Source: Clostridia bacterium
Lineage (GTDB): Bacteria; Bacillota; Clostridia; Oscillospirales; CAG-382
Reading direction: 5' to 3'
Length of the DNA stretch: 64,000 nt
Assembly: GCA_017537345.1 (NCBI GenBank)
Contig: JAFYKY010000022.1
Span: 82,052-146,051, forward strand
The first letter of the stretch is position 1; each line of letters opens with the position of its first letter. The notes beneath the pieces were generated by a model. That model saw nothing but the letters and a program-made list of their open reading frames with translations, was not told the DNA's origin and made no database searches. The position numbers and the translations under genes are program-made. Shown here one piece after another: positions 43,238-51,058 of the stretch.

Positions 43238-44445
43238 ACAAAATACCTATGAAAACTCCCCTCGTGGAAATGGACGGGGACGAAATGACCCGCGTAATGT
43301 GGGGAATGATAAAAGAACAGCTTATCTGCCCTTACGTTGATCTTAAGACCGAATATTACGATCTCGGCCTGCCTCACAGAGAAGAAACCAAGGATCAGGT
43401 AACCATAGATTCCGCCTTGGCGGCAAAAAAATACGGCGTTGCGGTTAAGTGCGCCACCATCACTCCCAATGCGGACAGAGTAAAGGAATACAACCTTTCC
43501 CAGATGTGGAAGAGCCCCAACGGCACTATCCGCGCTATTATGGACGGCACCGTGTTCCGCGCTCCCATTATCGTAAAGGGAATAACCCCTTACGTAAGCA
43601 GTTGGAAAAAGCCCATTACTATCGCCCGTCACGCTTACGGCGATATATATAAGGCATCCGAAACTCTGGTTCCCGCAGGAAGCAAGGCACAGATATGCAT
43701 AACCTTGCCTGATGGAAGCGAAAAGCGTGTAGACCTTCACACCTTTGAATGCGACGGTATCGTTCAGGAGGTATATAATCTTGACGATAGCATCCGTGCT
43801 TTTGCCCACAGCTGTTTTGCTTTTGCTCTTGACACCAAGCAGGACATTTGGTTCAGCGCAAAGGATACTATTTCCAAAATATACGACCGCCGTTTCCGTG
43901 ATATCTTTAACGAGGTTTACGAAAACGAATATAAAAAAGCTTTCGAGGAAAACGGCATAACCTATTTCTATACGCTTATAGACGATGCGGTAGCCCGTGT
44001 TATCCGCTCTGAGGGCGGCTTTATCTGGGCGTGCAAAAATTACGATGGCGACGTTATGTCGGATATGATGGCAACAGCCTTTGGTTCTCTTGGGCTTATG
44101 ACCAGCGTTCTGGTAGCGCCCGACGGCTCTTACGAATACGAAGCGGCTCACGGCACAGTAACCCGCCATTATTATCAGCATCTTGAGGGCAAACCCACTT
44201 CTACCAATCCTATCGCAACTATTTTTGCTTGGACCGGCGCTCTGCGTAAGAGAGGGGAACTGGATGATATACCCGAACTTATGAGCTTTGCGGATAATCT
44301 GGAAAAAGCTTGCATACAAACCGTGGAAGAGGGAATTATGACAAAGGACCTTATCGGTTTGTCCAATCTTGAAAATAAGAAGGGCGTATATATGGCAGAA
44401 TTTATTTCCGCTATCGCCTCCAATCTCGAAAGGATGCAAAAATGA
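43234..44445 (+). CDS. icd: NADP-dependent isocitrate dehydrogenase, eukaryote-like type
   Basis: 403 residues. Starts NKIPMKTPLVEMDGDEMTR, the hallmark of the type II homodimeric IDH also found in mitochondria, not the E. coli type. The isocitrate/metal loop is MWKSPNGTIRAIMDGTVFR and the coenzyme region is EAAHGTVTRHYYQHLEGKPTSTNP. Oxidises isocitrate to 2-oxoglutarate with NADPH production. Overlaps acn upstream and the next gene downstream, both by ATGA, so synthesis is tightly coupled. Confidence 0.95.
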   Translation: MNKIPMKTPLVEMDGDEMTRVMWGMIKEQLICPYVDLKTEYYDLGLPHREETKDQVTIDSALAAKKYGVAVKCATITPNADRVKEYNLSQMWKSPNGTIRAIMDGTVFRAPIIVKGITPYVSSWKKPITIARHAYGDIYKASETLVPAGSKAQICITLPDGSEKRVDLHTFECDGIVQEVYNLDDSIRAFAHSCFAFALDTKQDIWFSAKDTISKIYDRRFRDIFNEVYENEYKKAFEENGITYFYTLIDDAVARVIRSEGGFIWACKNYDGDVMSDMMATAFGSLGLMTSVLVAPDGSYEYEAAHGTVTRHYYQHLEGKPTSTNPIATIFAWTGALRKRGELDDIPELMSFADNLEKACIQTVEEGIMTKDLIGLSNLENKKGVYMAEFISAIASNLERMQK

Positions 44446-45242
44446 AAAGAATTACGGCTTTCCTCGCAGTACTGATACTGCTTTTCTCGGTAACCGCTTA
44501 TGCGGAGGAGGGGGACGCTTCCTCCCTGCCTGAGGAAACCCCCGTAGAAACCTTGCTCCGCAACTCTCTTTCCTCTGTGGAGAGAGGTGCGGTACTGCTT
44601 GTCGGCGGTAATGCCTCTCAAGCGTGGCGGGATTATTCTTTCGATATGTATCCCCACACGGTGGCATCCCTTACCTTGGCAGATACCTCTTCCGCAGATT
44701 GGGCGGGGTGTGTAACTTATCTTAAAATGTTCTCTCCCAAGGCGGTTATTTACTGCCTTGACGGAAACGAACAGTCCGATACCGTTTCTCTCTTCGTACA
44801 GACCGTTGCTTCAAACCTTAACAGCGTAAGAATATACTTCGTTTCCGCATTGCAGGGAAAAAATCTGCAAGCGGTAAACCAAGCGGTTCTTACTGCCTGC
44901 GAAGGCTATGCAAACGCCGAGTTTGTGGACGTATATTCCCTTATGCTCACCGAAGAAGGTACTGAAAATCTTGTATATATAAGCGGTGCGGTTACTTCTG
45001 CAGGGCTTCGCTTAATGGGTAAGACCGTGTTTAACGCCGTTACCGTGGATATTCCCGTGTTTTCTCCCACGGTCTCCGCTCCCCAGCAGGACACATCCGA
45101 GGAAATTGAGGTACAGCCCGCAAAGCGTTCTTACCGCTGGCTCGTGCCTATCGCAATACTTGCCGTAGGACTTGTAATAGGTGCGGAGCGCGCCCGCGCC
45201 GTAACGAAGGAAGAAAAAAGCAGAAAGGCGAGAGGACAATGA
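44442..45242 (+). CDS. Secreted/anchored protein of unknown function
   Basis: 266 residues. Signal peptide ITAFLAVLILLFSVTAYA, an alpha/beta domain (about 40-200) with LLVGGNASQAWRDY and FSPKAVIYCLDGNEQ, then a C-terminal membrane helix (WLVPIAILAVGLVIGAE) and a basic tail. The segment order GGNAS...LDGNE loosely recalls SGNH/GDSL hydrolases, but the catalytic Asp-His pair is not evident, so no function is assigned. Start and stop both overlap neighbours by ATGA inside a metabolic operon, an odd place for an envelope protein. Confidence 0.75.
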   Translation: MKRITAFLAVLILLFSVTAYAEEGDASSLPEETPVETLLRNSLSSVERGAVLLVGGNASQAWRDYSFDMYPHTVASLTLADTSSADWAGCVTYLKMFSPKAVIYCLDGNEQSDTVSLFVQTVASNLNSVRIYFVSALQGKNLQAVNQAVLTACEGYANAEFVDVYSLMLTEEGTENLVYISGAVTSAGLRLMGKTVFNAVTVDIPVFSPTVSAPQQDTSEEIEVQPAKRSYRWLVPIAILAVGLVIGAERARAVTKEEKSRKARGQ

Positions 45243-45790
45243 CCGATCTGTTGGAACTTCAAAAAAGCTTTTTGCTCCGCCATATCCGTGAAGGAGATAC
45301 GGTTGCGGATTTCACTATGGGCAACGGTCACGATACCTTGTGGCTTTCAGGCACAGTAGGGGAGCAGGGAAAGGTATATGCCTTTGATATTCAGCCTCAA
45401 GCGCTGGAGAGTACCAAAAATCTTTTGGAAGAAAAGGCGATGTACCACAATTATTCGCTTATATTGGATTCCCATTCGGAATGCGATAAATATATAAAAA
45501 CTCCCATAAAAGCGGGAGTGTTTAATCTGGGTTATCTTCCCGGAAGCGATAAAAAGATAACCACCCTTCATCAGACCACACGCATCGCCGTGGAAAAGGC
45601 GATAAATCTTCTTGCGCCGGACGGAATATTGCTTATCGCCGTTTATCCCGGACACGAAGAAGGCACTGTTGAGGGCAATATGCTGGCAGAAATGCTTTCG
45701 GAATATAACAGACGCAAGTACTGCTGTGCTTGCTTCCGCATACTTAATTCACCCATATCACCGTTCTTTTATACGGTAGAAAGTAAATAA
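45239..45790 (+). CDS. mnmM: tRNA 5-aminomethyl-2-thiouridine methyltransferase (YtqB-like)
   Basis: 183 residues. Class I SAM methyltransferase of the YtqB/MnmM family, which completes mnm5s2U at tRNA position 34 in Gram-positive bacteria. SAM motif VADFTMGNGHDTLWLS, acidic AFDIQPQA, family signatures VFNLGYLPGSDK and IAVYPGH. Overlaps the upstream gene by ATGA; one base separates it from the next gene. Confidence 0.9.
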   Translation: MTDLLELQKSFLLRHIREGDTVADFTMGNGHDTLWLSGTVGEQGKVYAFDIQPQALESTKNLLEEKAMYHNYSLILDSHSECDKYIKTPIKAGVFNLGYLPGSDKKITTLHQTTRIAVEKAINLLAPDGILLIAVYPGHEEGTVEGNMLAEMLSEYNRRKYCCACFRILNSPISPFFYTVESK

Positions 45791-45791
45791 T

Positions 45792-46616
45792 ATGAAAAGA
45801 ATAGTTACAGTTCAGGATATATCCTGTATCGGCAAGTGCTCCCTTACAGTAGCACTTCCCATAATCTCCGCTATGGGCGTTGAGTGCGCGGTAATTCCCA
45901 CCGCCGTTTTGTCCACCCACACAATGTTTTCCGGCTTTACCTTCCGTGATCTTACGGAAGACGTTACACCCATAACCGAGCATTGGAAAAAAGAAGGCTT
46001 TGGCTTTGATGCTATCTATACCGGCTATCTGGGCTCTTTTGAACAGCTTAATCTTGTAAGCAAGCTTATAGACGATTTTCCTTCTTTGGTGGTTATCGAC
46101 CCCGTTATGGCGGATAACGGCAAGCTTTATACCGGCTTTACCGTGGAATTTGCAAAGGAAATGGCTCGTCTTTGCGGCAAAGCGGACGTTATCGTTCCCA
46201 ATATGACAGAAGCTTCCTTTATGCTGGGTATAGATTACGTTGGAAGCGGTTATACCGAAGATTACGTTAAGCAGGTGCTTAAAGGCTTGTGCGATCTGGG
46301 TCCCAAGTACGCAGTTCTTACCGGCGTTGATTACGGCGACGGAAAGCTGGGCGTTGCTTGTATGGAAAAGGAAAGCGGAAAAATGTTTACATACTTCCGC
46401 GACCGTATCGACCGTTCCTATCACGGCACGGGTGACGTATACGCATCCTCTCTCGTAGGCGCACTTATGAACGGCAAGACTCTGGAAGAAAGCCTTAAGG
46501 TTGCTACCGATTATACCGTGGCTTGTATCGCCCGCACCGATTCTTCTCCCGATTCCGTTAACTACGGCGTTGAGTTCGAAAAAGAAGTGCCCTATCTCCT
46601 TGAACTGCTTAAGTAA
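45792..46616 (+). CDS. Pyridoxal/pyridoxamine kinase (ThiD/PdxY family)
   Basis: 274 residues. Ribokinase-fold enzyme of the pyridoxamine kinase group in Clostridia. VQDISCIGKCSLTVALPI at the N-terminus, VVIDPVMADNGKLY in the middle, and the anion-hole region YHGTGDVYASSLVGAL near the C-terminus with catalytic Asp. Phosphorylates B6 vitamers with ATP; PLP would then serve the aminotransferase and other enzymes. Last gene of the operon, ended by a terminator. Confidence 0.9.
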   Translation: MKRIVTVQDISCIGKCSLTVALPIISAMGVECAVIPTAVLSTHTMFSGFTFRDLTEDVTPITEHWKKEGFGFDAIYTGYLGSFEQLNLVSKLIDDFPSLVVIDPVMADNGKLYTGFTVEFAKEMARLCGKADVIVPNMTEASFMLGIDYVGSGYTEDYVKQVLKGLCDLGPKYAVLTGVDYGDGKLGVACMEKESGKMFTYFRDRIDRSYHGTGDVYASSLVGALMNGKTLEESLKVATDYTVACIARTDSSPDSVNYGVEFEKEVPYLLELLK

Positions 46617-46628
46617 ACAATACTCGCA

Positions 46629-46661
46629 AAACCGCAAGGAAAACCCTTGCGGTTTATTTTT
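46629..46661 (+). terminator. Terminator of the dap-acn-icd operon
   Basis: AACCGCAAGG (46630-46639) pairs with CCTTGCGGTT (46645-46654), followed by TATTTTTA. Confidence 0.9.
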
Positions 46662-46672
46662 ACCTCTCTTTA

Positions 46673-46702
46673 GAACATTTGTTCTTGACAGAACGAATGT
46701 TC
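46673..46702 (+). promoter_or_regulatory. Two tandem LexA (SOS) boxes
   Basis: GAACATTTGTTC at 46673-46684 and GAACGAATGTTC at 46691-46702. Both match the Gram-positive LexA core GAACnnnnGTTC. Their centres are 18 bases apart; together they flank and overlap the -35 and spacer of the dinB promoter. Confidence 0.9.
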
Positions 46703-46714
46703 GCGTGGTATAAT
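46685..46714 (+). promoter_or_regulatory. dinB promoter
   Basis: TTGACA at 46685-46690, 18-base spacer, TATAAT at 46709-46714. The -35 lies between the two LexA boxes. Confidence 0.9.
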
Positions 46715-46736
46715 TTTCGGGCGAGGTGAATTTATT

Positions 46737-47936
46737 ATGGATAGAACGGTGTTGCACTGCGATTGCAACTCTTTTTTTGCATCGGTTGAAACTGTGTTCA
46801 ACCCCTCATACGCCAACGTGCCTATGGCGGTGTGCGGTTCTTCGGAGGAACGGCACGGAATAGTTCTTGCCAAAAACGAGCTTGCAAAAAGGTTTGGCAT
46901 AAAAACAGGAGAGGTTATCTGGCAGGCAAAGAAAAAGTGCCCGTCTTTGGTAATAGCACAGCCTCATTACAGAGAATACGAGCAGTTCAGCCGTAAAATA
47001 GGGGAGATATTTTATAAATATACCGATCTGATCGAGCCCTTCGGTATAGATGAAAGCTGGCTGGACGTAACCGCAAGCAAAAATCTTTTCGGGGACGGAA
47101 AGCAGATAGCCGATGCCTTGCGGGAACGTATACACCGTGAGGTGGGCATAACCGTTTCCGTGGGAGTTTCCTTTAACAAGGTCTTTGCCAAGCTGGGAAG
47201 CGATTATAAAAAGCCGGATGCCACCACCGTCATCTCCCGTGAAAATTTTAAGGATATAGTTTACCCCTTGCCCGTATCCGCCCTTCTTTTTGCGGGGCGG
47301 AGCACTACTGCCCGTTTAAACCGCATTGGAATAAAAACGGTAGGCGACGTTGCTTTGGCGGGCAGAAAGGCTATGTCTGATGCTCTGGGTAAAAACGGTG
47401 CCACCCTATACGATTACGCCACGGGTGCGGAATGCTCGCCCGTTACCCCCGTCAACACGGAGCGGGAAATAAAATCCGTGGGCAACGGTATGACCTTCCG
47501 CCGCGACCTTGTGGGGATAGATGATATCCGTGCTGCCGTGTGGGCGCTTGCGGATACGGTATCCTCCCGTATGCGTTCTTACGGGGTAATGTGCGGTACG
47601 GTTTCCGTAGCGGTAAGGGATACCAACCTCAATACCGTGTCCCGCCAGCGCAAATTAAGAAACCCCACCTGCTTTTGCAAAGACATTGCCTCCGTTTCGG
47701 TTGACATAATACGCGAACTCACGGATATATCAAAGCCTATCCGATCCCTTACGGTTACGGGAATGGATATTTACAAAGCAGATACGGTAGGGGTACAGCA
47801 AAGCTTTTTTACCGACGAAAGCACCCGCAGAGAGAAAAACGAAAAGCTGGAAACCGCCATAGACCGTATCCGAGCTCGCTTCGGCGGGGAAGCGGTGGTG
47901 CGGGCAGGCTCCATAAACAGCGGTTTGGGAATATGA
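46737..47936 (+). CDS. dinB: Y-family DNA polymerase (DNA polymerase IV / DinB)
   Basis: 399 residues. Error-prone translesion polymerase. Palm motifs HCDCNSFFASVE (catalytic Asp with the usual Phe-Phe steric gate area) and FGIDESWLDVT (the second acidic pair), thumb IGIKTVGDVALAG, and little-finger domain to the end with SVGNGMTFRRDL. The length is typical for Clostridial DinB, with no clear beta-clamp motif judged. The upstream promoter carries two LexA boxes, so induction by DNA damage is expected. Confidence 0.94.
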   Translation: MDRTVLHCDCNSFFASVETVFNPSYANVPMAVCGSSEERHGIVLAKNELAKRFGIKTGEVIWQAKKKCPSLVIAQPHYREYEQFSRKIGEIFYKYTDLIEPFGIDESWLDVTASKNLFGDGKQIADALRERIHREVGITVSVGVSFNKVFAKLGSDYKKPDATTVISRENFKDIVYPLPVSALLFAGRSTTARLNRIGIKTVGDVALAGRKAMSDALGKNGATLYDYATGAECSPVTPVNTEREIKSVGNGMTFRRDLVGIDDIRAAVWALADTVSSRMRSYGVMCGTVSVAVRDTNLNTVSRQRKLRNPTCFCKDIASVSVDIIRELTDISKPIRSLTVTGMDIYKADTVGVQQSFFTDESTRREKNEKLETAIDRIRARFGGEAVVRAGSINSGLGI

Positions 47937-47970
47937 AAAATAAAAAACGTTGGCATTTGGATACAGAATG

Positions 47971-48102
47971 AATTTTCGCGAGCGGTAGCTGTACAAAGGT
48001 ACAGCGAGCGAAGCAAAAATTTATACAAAAATGCAAGCGAATAAAACAATATGAAATCCGTGCGGATTTCTACCGAAGTAAGAAATTACCGAAGTAAGAA
48101 AT
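47971..48102. repeat. Composite hairpin repeat copy 3 plus 16-bp tandem duplication
   Basis: AATTTT (47971-47976) pairs with AAAATT (48016-48021), with inner stem GCTGTAC (47988-47994) / GTACAGC (47999-48005), loop AAAG, as in copies 1 and 2. AAATCCGTGCGGATTT follows near 48052-48067, then TACCGAAGTAAGAAAT twice in tandem (48071-48086, 48087-48102). The 330-base gap between dinB and asnS holds nothing else except the asnS promoter. Confidence 0.7.
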
Positions 48103-48203
48103 AATATGTAAAGTATGCGCACATTGTAAGTTTTATATAATAATTCCTATTCTCGATTTTGCATTTTTGGCTCTGTGCCGAATGCGGATGTTTTAAAAAA
48201 TTC

Positions 48204-48232
48204 TTGCAATAATAGAATGTATGTGGTATAAT
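48204..48232 (+). promoter_or_regulatory. asnS promoter
   Basis: TTGCAA at 48204-48209, 17-base spacer, TATAAT at 48227-48232. The leader is under 30 bases, so no T-box riboswitch controls asnS here. Confidence 0.88.
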
Positions 48233-48266
48233 ACGCTTTGACCTTAAAAAAGGAGAAAGAAAGATT

Positions 48267-49673
48267 ATGTCTATTAAAAAAGAGCTTACGACAGTAAAAA
48301 CACTGTATTCCCGTTCCGCGGAACTTGGCGGACAAAGGGTTACGATAGGGGGATGGGTGCGCAATTTGCGCTCTTCTAATGCCTTTGGTTTTATCGAACT
48401 TAACGACGGTTCTTATTTCAAGCCCGTTCAGGTTGTGTTCGAGGAGTCCAAGCTCGATAATTATAAAGATATCGCTCACCAGAATATAGGTGCGGCACTT
48501 AAAGTTACCGGCGTTCTTGAGCTTACACCCGGCGCAAAACAGCCCTTTGAAATAAAGGCGGAGGAAATCGAGATAGCAGGTACTTCCACTCCCGATTACC
48601 CTCTTCAGCCCAAGCGCCATTCTCCCGAATTCCTGCGTTCCATAGCCCATCTGCGCCCCCGCGCAAACACCTTTAACGCAGTATTCAGAGTAAGAAGCGT
48701 AGCGGCGCAGGGAATACACAAATTCTTTGCGGAAAACGGTTTTGTATACGTTCATACTCCTCTTATCACCACCAGCGACTGTGAGGGCGCAGGTGAAATG
48801 TTCCGTGTTACCACGCTGGACGCATCCGAGCCTCCCCGCACGGAAGACGGCAAGGTGGATTTTTCCGAAGATTTCTTCGGCAAGCCTACATCTCTCACCG
48901 TTTCCGGTCAGCTTAACGTAGAATGCTTTGCAATGGCGTTTGCAAACGTATATACCTTTGGTCCCACCTTCCGCGCAGAAAAATCCAACACCCAGCGCCA
49001 CGCCGCAGAGTTCTGGATGATCGAGCCTGAGATAGCTTTCGCAGACCTTGAGGACGATATGGACCTTGCAGAGCGTATGACCAAATACGTTATCGCATAC
49101 GTTCTTGAAAACTGCCCCGAAGAAATAGAATTCTTTAACAAATTCGTGGATACGGGACTCAAAGCCCGCCTTACAGATCTGGTTAATTCCGATTTCAAGC
49201 GTATAACTTATACTGATGCTATAAAGCTCCTTTCCGAATCCGGAAACAAGTTCGAATTCACTCCCTATTGGGGCTGTGACCTGCAGACCGAGCACGAAAG
49301 ATATCTTACCGAAAAGATATTCGGTTGCCCCGTTTTCGTAACCGATTACCCCAAGGAGATCAAATCCTTCTATATGCGTCTTAACGATGACGGCAAGACC
49401 GTTGCCGCAGCAGATATGCTTGTTCCCGGCGTTGGCGAGCTTATCGGCGGAAGCCAGAGAGAAGAACGCTACGATCTTCTTATGCAGCGCATAGAAGAGC
49501 TTGGCTTGGAGCCCGAAAGCTATAAGTGGTATATGGACCTCCGCAAATACGGCGGCGTTCATCACGCAGGCTTCGGTATCGGCTTTGAGCGTCTTATAAT
49601 GTATATTACCGGCGTTTCCAACATCCGTGATGTTGAGGCATTCCCCCGTACCTTCGGTAACGCAGAATTCTAA
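48267..49673 (+). CDS. asnS: Asparagine--tRNA ligase
   Basis: 468 residues, class IIb synthetase. N-terminal OB anticodon-binding domain ([21 protein letters not shown]). Class II motif 1 lies around [27 protein letters not shown], motif 2 is [21 protein letters not shown] in parts, and motif 3 is [15 protein letters not shown]. Motif 2 and the GEMF stretch are of the asparaginyl rather than aspartyl type. AAGGAG precedes the ATG; the aminotransferase gene follows after 24 bases. Confidence 0.96.
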   Translation: MSIKKELTTVKTLYSRSAELGGQRVTIGGWVRNLRSSNAFGFIELNDGSYFKPVQVVFEESKLDNYKDIAHQNIGAALKVTGVLELTPGAKQPFEIKAEEIEIAGTSTPDYPLQPKRHSPEFLRSIAHLRPRANTFNAVFRVRSVAAQGIHKFFAENGFVYVHTPLITTSDCEGAGEMFRVTTLDASEPPRTEDGKVDFSEDFFGKPTSLTVSGQLNVECFAMAFANVYTFGPTFRAEKSNTQRHAAEFWMIEPEIAFADLEDDMDLAERMTKYVIAYVLENCPEEIEFFNKFVDTGLKARLTDLVNSDFKRITYTDAIKLLSESGNKFEFTPYWGCDLQTEHERYLTEKIFGCPVFVTDYPKEIKSFYMRLNDDGKTVAAADMLVPGVGELIGGSQREERYDLLMQRIEELGLEPESYKWYMDLRKYGGVHHAGFGIGFERLIMYITGVSNIRDVEAFPRTFGNAEF

Positions 49674-49697
49674 TATTTTTAACACAGGTGAACTCTT

Positions 49698-50933
49698 ATG
49701 AATTTGGATCTTAACGCTCTCCGCGCAGAGTACGAACAGTATAAATCCTCGGGACTTAAACTTGATATGTCCCGCGGCAAGCCCTCCACACAACAGCTTG
49801 ACACTATGGAGCGTTTGCTCACCGCCGTTACCACCCGTGAGGAATGTATTTCCGAAAACGGCGTTGACTGCTGTAACTACGGCGGTCTGGACGGTATCGA
49901 CGAATCCAAGCGTCTTTTCGCTTCCATGCTGGGACTTACCATGCACGAAATTATCGTTGGCGGTAACTCCTCTCTTAACCTTATGTACGATACCATCGCC
50001 CGTGCTATGAGCCACGGCGTTGTGGACGGTATGAAGCCTTGGGCTAAATACGATAAGGTTTCCTTCCTTTGCCCCGTTCCCGGTTATGACCGTCACTTTG
50101 CTATCTGCGAATATTTCAATATAAATATGATCAACGTTCCCATGAACGAAGACGGACCCGATATGGATATCGTGGAAAAGCTTGTGGCAGAGGACGAAAC
50201 CATAAAAGGTATCTGGTGCGTTCCCAAATATTCCAACCCTTCGGGTATTACTTATTCCGATGAAACCGTACGCCGTTTCGCCCGTATGCAGACAGCGGCA
50301 AAGGATTTCCGCGTGTTCTGGGATAACGCATACGTATGGCACGATCTTACCGATCATCCCGATTACCTCCTTGAGGTACTCCACGAAGCCAAAAAGTGCG
50401 GCAACGAGGACAGATTCTTTATCTTCGCTTCCACATCCAAAATATCCTTCCCCGGTGCGGGTATTTCCTGTATAGCTTCCTCCCGCGCAAACGTACAGCG
50501 CATACTCAAGGAGCTTGCGATCCAGACCGTTGGCCCCGATAAGCTTAATCAGCTCCGCCACGCTCGTGTTTTCCGCACCTTTGACGATATCAAAGCTCAG
50601 ATGGGCGTTCATTTGAGCCTTATAAAGCCCAAGTTTGAGCTTGTGCGCCGTACCTTCACCAACGAACTTTCTGAAATTCCCGATGTTTGGTGGACCAACC
50701 CCAACGGCGGTTACTTCCTTGCTTTGTATACCCCCAAGGGAAAAGCAAAGAGAGTTGTTGCTCTGGCCGCAGAGGCGGGCTTAAAGCTTACCCCCGCAGG
50801 CGCTACCCATCCTTACGGCTATAATCCCGATGATAATATTATCCGTATTGCGCCCACATATCCTTCTTTGGACGAACTGGGAAAAGCTCTTCCCGTTCTG
50901 TGTTGCTGCGTAAAACTGGCTTGTGCAGAATAA
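49698..50933 (+). CDS. Aminotransferase class I, aspartate aminotransferase-like (subgroup Ic)
   Basis: 411 residues. PLP lysine K248 in STSKISFPGAG; N-terminal SGLKLDMSRGKPSTQQLD is the signature of the PF12897-type aspartate aminotransferases related to the Corynebacterium enzyme. VPKYSNPSGITYSDE is the cofactor-binding PNPSG block. Likely makes aspartate from oxaloacetate and glutamate, which fits its place beside asnS, glutamate dehydrogenase and dapA. Substrate range is inferred. Confidence 0.88.
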   Translation: MNLDLNALRAEYEQYKSSGLKLDMSRGKPSTQQLDTMERLLTAVTTREECISENGVDCCNYGGLDGIDESKRLFASMLGLTMHEIIVGGNSSLNLMYDTIARAMSHGVVDGMKPWAKYDKVSFLCPVPGYDRHFAICEYFNINMINVPMNEDGPDMDIVEKLVAEDETIKGIWCVPKYSNPSGITYSDETVRRFARMQTAAKDFRVFWDNAYVWHDLTDHPDYLLEVLHEAKKCGNEDRFFIFASTSKISFPGAGISCIASSRANVQRILKELAIQTVGPDKLNQLRHARVFRTFDDIKAQMGVHLSLIKPKFELVRRTFTNELSEIPDVWWTNPNGGYFLALYTPKGKAKRVVALAAEAGLKLTPAGATHPYGYNPDDNIIRIAPTYPSLDELGKALPVLCCCVKLACAE

Positions 50934-50974
50934 ACAAAAAATGCAAAAATCACGGTGTGATTTCCATAATGCTA

Positions 50975-51003
50975 TTGCAAATTGCTTATATCTATGGTAT
51001 CAT
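50975..51003 (+). promoter_or_regulatory. Promoter of the CBM9-like lipoprotein gene
   Basis: TTGCAA at 50975-50980, 17-base spacer, TATCAT at 50998-51003. Confidence 0.8.
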
Positions 51004-51058
51004 ATCGCGTAGTGAAGATTGTTTTTAACAAATCTTAATTCAAAAAGGAGAAAAAACA

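Noticed and set aside
44442..45242. Assignment of the secreted protein to the SGNH/GDSL hydrolase family
   Set aside because: Only a loose pattern of segments is seen; the catalytic Ser in a GDS-type block and the C-terminal Asp-x2-His are not evident.
48233..48266. Possible T-box or other riboswitch before asnS, cysE or dapA
   Set aside because: Leaders between promoter and start are under 40 bases for asnS and dapA, and cysE is downstream of another gene with no leader, so there is no room for these elements.
48147..50612. An 821-codon open frame on the minus strand across asnS and the aminotransferase gene
   Set aside because: It lies wholly antisense to two well-recognised genes, has no ribosome binding site and no recognisable domains. 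Codon bias of the sense genes leaves the opposite frame free of stops.
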